This document shows, piece by piece, positions 59,631 through 64,000 of a DNA stretch of 64,000 nt (its first letter is position 1; each line of letters begins with the position of its first letter). The position numbers were made by a program, and so were the translations under genes. The stretch is taken from assembly GCA_021654635.1 (NCBI GenBank), contig AP025179.1:2356001-2420000 (forward strand), in the 5' to 3' direction. The notes under the pieces are model-generated. The model was not told the DNA's origin. It saw only the letters and a list, made by a program, of their open reading frames with translations, and did not search any database. This DNA comes from Mycobacterium kiyosense (GTDB taxonomy: Bacteria > Actinomycetota > Actinomycetes > Mycobacteriales > Mycobacteriaceae).

Positions 59631-60056
59631 CTATCCCAGCTGAAAGGAATCCCGCGAAACCTGGAAGAAATGCCCACCGCCGGACTCGGTGCACTTGATG
59701 CCCGCCTGCTCGCTACTGGCACAGGTGATGGTGCCGGCGCTGATGGTCTGGCCGTAGTTCAGCGTCGGCTCGCCGGGCATGGCCAGGGTGTCGCCGTGGC
59801 AACTCCCGTGGCCGGGCTTACCGGGTTCCACCGCGAATCGGTTGCCCCACTTGATGTGCTGGGCACATTCCGGTGGTGGCGGCGGGGTGAAGGTGTACTC
59901 GTGGATGTCGCAGGCGGCGCCGTCAGCGCCGAGCATGCAGACGATGTTCCCCGACGGCGACTGAAAATACTTCGAGTCCGCGTGTGCGACGGCCGGAACA
60001 GCGATGGCGGCGGCCGCCCCGACGGTCGCGACCAGCCCGAGCTTGAAGGTGCGCAT
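59631..60056 (-). CDS. Secreted DUF6636-like protein
   Basis: 141 residues from ATG 60056. Clear signal peptide ending AHA (FKLGLVATVGAAAAIAVPAVAHA). The mature protein starts YFQSPSGNIVCMLG with conserved cysteines (CMLG, CDI, ECAQH, SCHG, ITCASS, KCTE), as in the mycobacterial exported DUF6636 family. Function unknown. Confidence 0.8.
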   Translation of the reverse strand: MRTFKLGLVATVGAAAAIAVPAVAHADSKYFQSPSGNIVCMLGADGAACDIHEYTFTPPPPPECAQHIKWGNRFAVEPGKPGHGSCHGDTLAMPGEPTLNYGQTISAGTITCASSEQAGIKCTESGGGHFFQVSRDSFQLG

Positions 60057-60216
60057 GCCGCGAGCGTAACGCCACAGCGAAGAAAGCGGCCCGAAATGAC
60101 GGTGCGATAGCACTCGTGGGGAAGGTTGCGGAAAAAGGAAGTCAGCACTGGGGGACCAAAGAAGGACCAAACAAGGTGAGGGGCGCGCGACCGGGCCCGG
60201 TTGTTACCATCGCGCG

Positions 60217-60966
60217 GTGACCCGAGTTTCCCGGCGCGACGTGCTCAAATACGCCGCCGCCGCACCGCTGGTCGTCGCCGCAGCCCTCAGCGCGCCGCAC
60301 TCGAAGGCCGCTGGGCTCGCCGATATGACCGTCTTCCTCGACCCCGGCCACAACGGCGTCGCCGACGCCTCCATCAACCGGCCGGTCCCCAACGGTCGGG
60401 GCGGCACCAAGCCGTGCAACACCTCGGGCACCGCGGCCAATGACGGGTATCCCGAGCACGCGTTCACCTGGGCCGTCACCAATATGGTCGCCGACAATCT
60501 GCGCGGGATGGGCGTCAAGGTCGGCCTGTCCCGGGGCGACGACAACTCCGTCGGACCCTGCATCGACGAGCGTGCCGACCGCGCCAACGCGGCCCATCCC
60601 GACGCGATCGTCAGCATCCACGCCGACGGCGGCCCGCCGTCCGGGCACGGCTTCCACGTCAACTACTCCAGCCCCCCGCTGAGCGACAACCAGCCCGAGC
60701 AGACCATGCAATTGGCCAACGCGATGCGCTCGGCGCTGCTGCAAGCGGGTTTTGCGCCGTCGAATTACATCGGATCCGACGGCCTCTATGGTCGCGCCGA
60801 CCTGGCCGGCCTGAACCTGGCGAAGTACCCGGCCGTCCTGGTCGAACTCGGCAACATGAAGAACGCCGACGACGCCGCCACCATGGAAAGCCCCGACGGG
60901 CGCGCCCGGTACGCCAACGCCGTCACCCAAGGGATCGTCGCCTATCTCCAAGCCAAAGCGGGGTAG
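60217..60966 (+). CDS. Tat-exported N-acetylmuramoyl-L-alanine amidase (Amidase_3, Ami1/Rv3717-like)
   Basis: 249 residues from GTG 60217. Tat motif SRRDVLKY and hydrophobic stretch, then the Amidase_3 domain with zinc ligands in DPGHN, YPEHAFT and SIHADGG and the catalytic Glu in LVELGNMKN. It cleaves the amide between muramic acid and the peptide stem of peptidoglycan. It lies upstream of a beta-lactamase-like gene and a kinase, same strand. Confidence 0.92.
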   Translation: MTRVSRRDVLKYAAAAPLVVAAALSAPHSKAAGLADMTVFLDPGHNGVADASINRPVPNGRGGTKPCNTSGTAANDGYPEHAFTWAVTNMVADNLRGMGVKVGLSRGDDNSVGPCIDERADRANAAHPDAIVSIHADGGPPSGHGFHVNYSSPPLSDNQPEQTMQLANAMRSALLQAGFAPSNYIGSDGLYGRADLAGLNLAKYPAVLVELGNMKNADDAATMESPDGRARYANAVTQGIVAYLQAKAG

Positions 60967-60976
60967 CATCCGACGC

Positions 60977-61838
60977 GTGATCGCGGTTGCCGCAACCCTG
61001 GTGGTGGCAGCCGCGGTCGTGGCGCTCGGCGTCGTCTACCTCAATCGCGACGCGCCAACACCCCACCGGACCGCCGCACCGCCGCTGCCGTCCACCACCC
61101 GAACCGCACCGCCCGGCCAACCCGACCTGGCAAGCGAATTCGCCCAATTGGCGGCCCGACTGAACGCGACCATGGGCCTGGCGGTCGCCGCCGTCGGCAG
61201 CGCCGAGCCGCCCGCGACGTGGGGCAGCTCGGAGCAGGGCCCGGCCTGGTCGACCAGCAAGGTGCCGTTGGTGATCGCCGCCTACCGCGAGCAGGGCCAC
61301 ATCACCGACAAGATGAGGGCCGCGATCACCGAATCCGACAACGCCGCCGCCGAGGCGCTGTGGCAGCAGTTGGGTGAGCCGGCCACCGCCGCCCGCAAGG
61401 TGCAGCAAAGCCTGCAGGAAACCGGCGACCCGACGACAGTCCAGTCCCGCAAAGTCCGGCCCGAATACACCGCTTTCGGCCAGACCATCTGGTCGCTGGC
61501 CAATCAGGCGCACTTCACCGCTAACGCGTTCTGCGACAAGCGCAATGACCCGATCTTCGATCTGATGGCGCAAATCCAGCAGCAGCAGACCTGGGGAATC
61601 GGCACCATGGCCGGAGCCCGATTCAAAGGCGGCTGGGGCCCCCTCGGAATCCGGCATATACCTGGTCCGCCAGCTCGGCGTGATCGACACACCGGCCGGG
61701 AAAACCGCCGTCGCCATTGCCGCGCAACCGATTTCGGGATCCTTCGACGACGGAAGGCACGCCCTCGACGAAGCCGCCACCTGGCTGACCAGCCACCTCG
61801 CCCAGCTGCCCGCCGGAAAGTGCCCGGGCAAAGGCTAG
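60977..61838 (+). CDS. Membrane-anchored beta-lactamase/serine-hydrolase-like protein (frameshifted in this sequence)
   Basis: The corrected product is 286 residues from GTG 60977. An N-terminal membrane anchor (AVAATLVVAAAVVALGVVYL) is followed by a class-A-like fold: SxxK in WSTSKVPL, SDN in ITESDNAAAEALW, and a KGG in RFKGGWGPSESG. One extra C in the C5 run near 61641 breaks the frame just after KGGWGP; removing it gives IYLVRQLGVIDTPAGK and a terminal GKCPGKG. It may be a beta-lactam- or peptidoglycan-acting serine hydrolase. It is in the same orientation as the amidase, 10 bp after it. Confidence 0.75.
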
Positions 61839-61877
61839 ACAAGCCGGCGCCGTGCCGCATAATCCCTACGGGAGGCG

Positions 61878-63474
61878 ATGACGGTGTCAGCGGGAGATCA
61901 GCGAGTCGGCACGACCTTCGGCAAATACACGATCACCGGCGTCCTCGGTAAAGGCGGCATGGGCGAGGTCTACGAGGCCTACGACAACCAGATCGGCCGG
62001 TCGGTCGCCCTGAAGATCATCAAGAGCCAGTACGCCCACGACCGCAAGTTCCGCACTCGCTTCGAGCGGGAATCGCACGCGGCGGCGACGCTGCAGGAGC
62101 CGCACGTCATCCCGATCCACGGTTTCGGCGAAATCGACGGCTCGCTGTTCATCGACATGCGGCTGGTCCGTGGCAAAGACCTGGAAGCTCTGCTGGCCAA
62201 AGGACCGCTGGATGCGCCGCGGGCCGTCGCCATCGTCAACCAGATCGCCGCCGCGCTGGACGCCGCGCACGCCGAGGGCCTGGTCCATCGCGACGTCAAG
62301 CCGCAGAACATCCTGGTCACCCCGGCCGACTTCGCGTACCTGGTGGACTTCGGGATCGCCGAGGTGGTGGGGGAGAACACCCGGCTCACCGCGACCGACA
62401 TGCGCGTCGGGTCGTGGGCCTACATGGCGCCGGAACGATTCGCCGGCACCGAGATCACTCCGGCCGCCGACATCTACTCACTGGCTTGCGTGCTGTACGA
62501 AGCGTTGACCGGTGAACTGCCTTTCCCGGGCAAGACCCAGGGCGGGTTGATCGCGGCACACATGTCCACGCCGCCGCCGCGGCCCAGCCAGACCAACCCG
62601 CGGGTTCCCGCGACGTTGGACGACGTCATCGCCCGCGGCATGGCCAAGGAACCCGACGACCGCTACGGCAGCGCCGGGGCGCTGGGTCGCGCCGCCGAAC
62701 GGGCGCTGCGCAGTGGTGTGCGCACCGTGGTGGATCCGACGGACGAGCCGACCCGGCAGCTGTCCTGGGCGCCGGCGCCACCCACCCTGCCGCGGGCTTA
62801 CCCCCGTCTCCACCGTCGCCGCCCGCGCCGCCGCCGTATCAGCAGGTCTACCCGCAGACGTACCCGCCGTCAGGGCCGCAGCCGGTGATCACCAATCAGG
62901 TTGCGGATCAACAAGATCGGCGTTGGGTGCTGCCCGTGGTGATCGGCGCCTGCGTGGTGCTGGTGCTCGGAGTGATCGGCATGGTGGTGAGCCTGCTGAG
63001 GAAGCCGGATTCGCCGCAGAGCGGTGCCGCATCGTCGGTGAGCGTCCCGCCCACGATTCCGCCGTACTCGGGCGAGCCGACCGACTCGTCCAAATTCGCC
63101 GCAGCCGAGCCCGTCGCGACCCGCCAACGTCACCCCCTCCGCTGGTGGCCGGCCCGGATCAAAGCGCCGCGCACCAAAGCTGCGACTTCGGTTATCACCG
63201 CAACGACAGCACCGCATTCGGCTCACGCAGCGGCCGGGGCTCGCCGCAGACGTCGTGCTTCTTCGCGCAGTCCGTGCTGGACTCGTACTGGAGTGCCTAC
63301 GGAAATGCGACCACCGATGCGCGGACGGTGTCGGCGCCGGGTTCGGTTGCCTGCCCGACGATTCCGGGCGCGGAATGCAACGGGGCGAACTTCGTCATGC
63401 GGTGCGCGGGCGACGGCCCGAACCCGTGGATCCGGTGCACGGGCGGTAAGGAAGCGGTCGTCTACCTCTGGTAG
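61878..63474 (+). CDS. Receptor-type Ser/Thr protein kinase (two frameshifts in this sequence)
   Basis: The corrected length is 532 residues from ATG 61878. Kinase motifs LGKGGMGEVYEAYD, ALK, HRDVKPQNILV, VDFGIAEVV and YMAPERF are all intact in the first frame. A C deletion near 62800 hides the Pro/Tyr linker and membrane helix (VLPVVIGACVVLVLGVIGMVVSLL), and a second near 63134 hides the external domain (SCDFGYHRND to the terminal EAVVYLW). The external domain has several cysteines and repeated GPDQ/GDGPNP loops. Substrate unknown. Confidence 0.82.
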
Positions 63475-63484
63475 CAGGATGGCA

Positions 63485-64000
63485 TCACGCCAACCAATCC
63501 CGGATCGCCGCGGCGAACCGCTCCGGGGCATCCGACTGCACGTAATGCCCTGCGCCGTCGATGATCTCGGTGCGGTGATCGGGGAAGACCTGTTCCCACC
63601 GGCGCAACTCGTTGTCGCCGAACGCGATGTCGCCGGTGGCCCAGATGATGAGAGCCGGCATCGATGCCAGGCCCGGCAGGGCGGCCTCGATCTCAGCCAG
63701 GAACGTCCGAGAGCCGGTGATGCGGCGGGGAAAGACCGCCGAGGCGTACCGCCGCTCCGGGCTGTCCAGGGCCTTGCGGTAGTGCGCCATCTCGGTGCCG
63801 CTGGGCTTCCGCCACCGGTGCCCCGCCGGGATCATGGCGTTGACGAAGAGGTTGAACTGCCTTATCAGCAACCGTCCGAGCGGTCCGCCCATCAGGCGCG
63901 AGAAAATCTCGAAGTGTGGGCCGCTCACCGGCCAGGCCCAGGTATTGGCCACCACCACCCGATCGAAGGCGTCGGGATTACGCGCGACCGTAGCCAGCCC
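63485..64000 (-). CDS. Alpha/beta hydrolase (5' end cut by window edge)
   Basis: The C-terminal ~170 residues. The frame runs past the window end, where the GLATVARNPDAFDRVVVANT stretch continues upstream. GDIAFGDNELRRWEQVFPDH supplies the acid and AGHYVQSDAPERFA the catalytic histidine. Fold as in haloalkane dehalogenases; the nucleophile lies outside the window. Confidence 0.8.
   Translation of the reverse strand, partial: GLATVARNPDAFDRVVVANTWAWPVSGPHFEIFSRLMGGPLGRLLIRQFNLFVNAMIPAGHRWRKPSGTEMAHYRKALDSPERRYASAVFPRRITGSRTFLAEIEAALPGLASMPALIIWATGDIAFGDNELRRWEQVFPDHRTEIIDGAGHYVQSDAPERFAAAIRDWLA

Overview
The window is from a high-GC actinobacterium, almost certainly a Mycobacterium/Mycolicibacterium. 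The signs are membrane Ser/Thr kinases, one of them PknD with an NHL propeller, a WS/DGAT wax-ester synthase, several LLM flavin/F420 oxidoreductases, P450s, DUF5685 and DUF6636 proteins, an Ami1-like amidase and frequent GTG starts. No rRNA, tRNA or CRISPR array was seen.

Layout. (1) 1-9.3 kb: sulfotransferase, DUF1214 protein, TetR, MalY-type aminotransferase, then a redox cluster (two paralogous LLM oxidoreductases, a DHDPR-like reductase, an SDR, a P450). (2) 9.4-12.4 kb: EfeUOB-type iron locus with a shortened EfeU. (3) 12.4-30 kb: core metabolism, including a second divergent LLM/EthD versus TetR/P450 locus with a palindromic operator, an antiporter, a DUF5685 protein with a cysteine tail, an I42 inhibitor lipoprotein, a DsbA-like protein, a predicted pseudokinase, an FAD oxidase, a wax synthase and a pair of M24 proteins. 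(4) 30-53.2 kb: an accessory island of visibly lower GC. (5) 53.3-64 kb: a kinase-rich core block (three STPKs), DUF475/TerC protein, a DUF1524 lipoprotein, an amidase, a beta-lactamase-like lipid-anchored or membrane protein and an alpha/beta hydrolase.

The island is the most interesting part. Its centre is a two-gene minus-strand operon with an 8-bp overlap. Read through four single-base homopolymer indels, the first gene is one ~1741-residue protein fusing a DEDD exonuclease, an Fe-S XPD/DinG helicase and a RecQ helicase. Read through two such indels, the second is one ~2160-residue protein with a RapA/SNF2 helicase followed by three cysteine-rich zinc-binding modules. Divergent to them lie a NERD nuclease-UvrD helicase and a small cysteine protein. 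Next come a NrtR-like regulator and an ADP-ribosylglycohydrolase-phosphatase fusion flanking a perfect 8-bp inverted repeat, then an IS21-family element, then a zinc-hook SMC-like ATPase with a small overlapping partner. This looks like a defence island. The DEDD-DinG-RecQ plus SNF2-Cys operon is the best candidate for an undescribed system.

At least 17 single-base frameshifts were inferred across the window, mostly in G/C runs of 4-7 and in otherwise intact genes of both core and island. Each restores an exact multiple of three and a family-like protein when corrected, so sequencing error is more likely than decay. Frameshifted genes are reported over their full reconstructed span.
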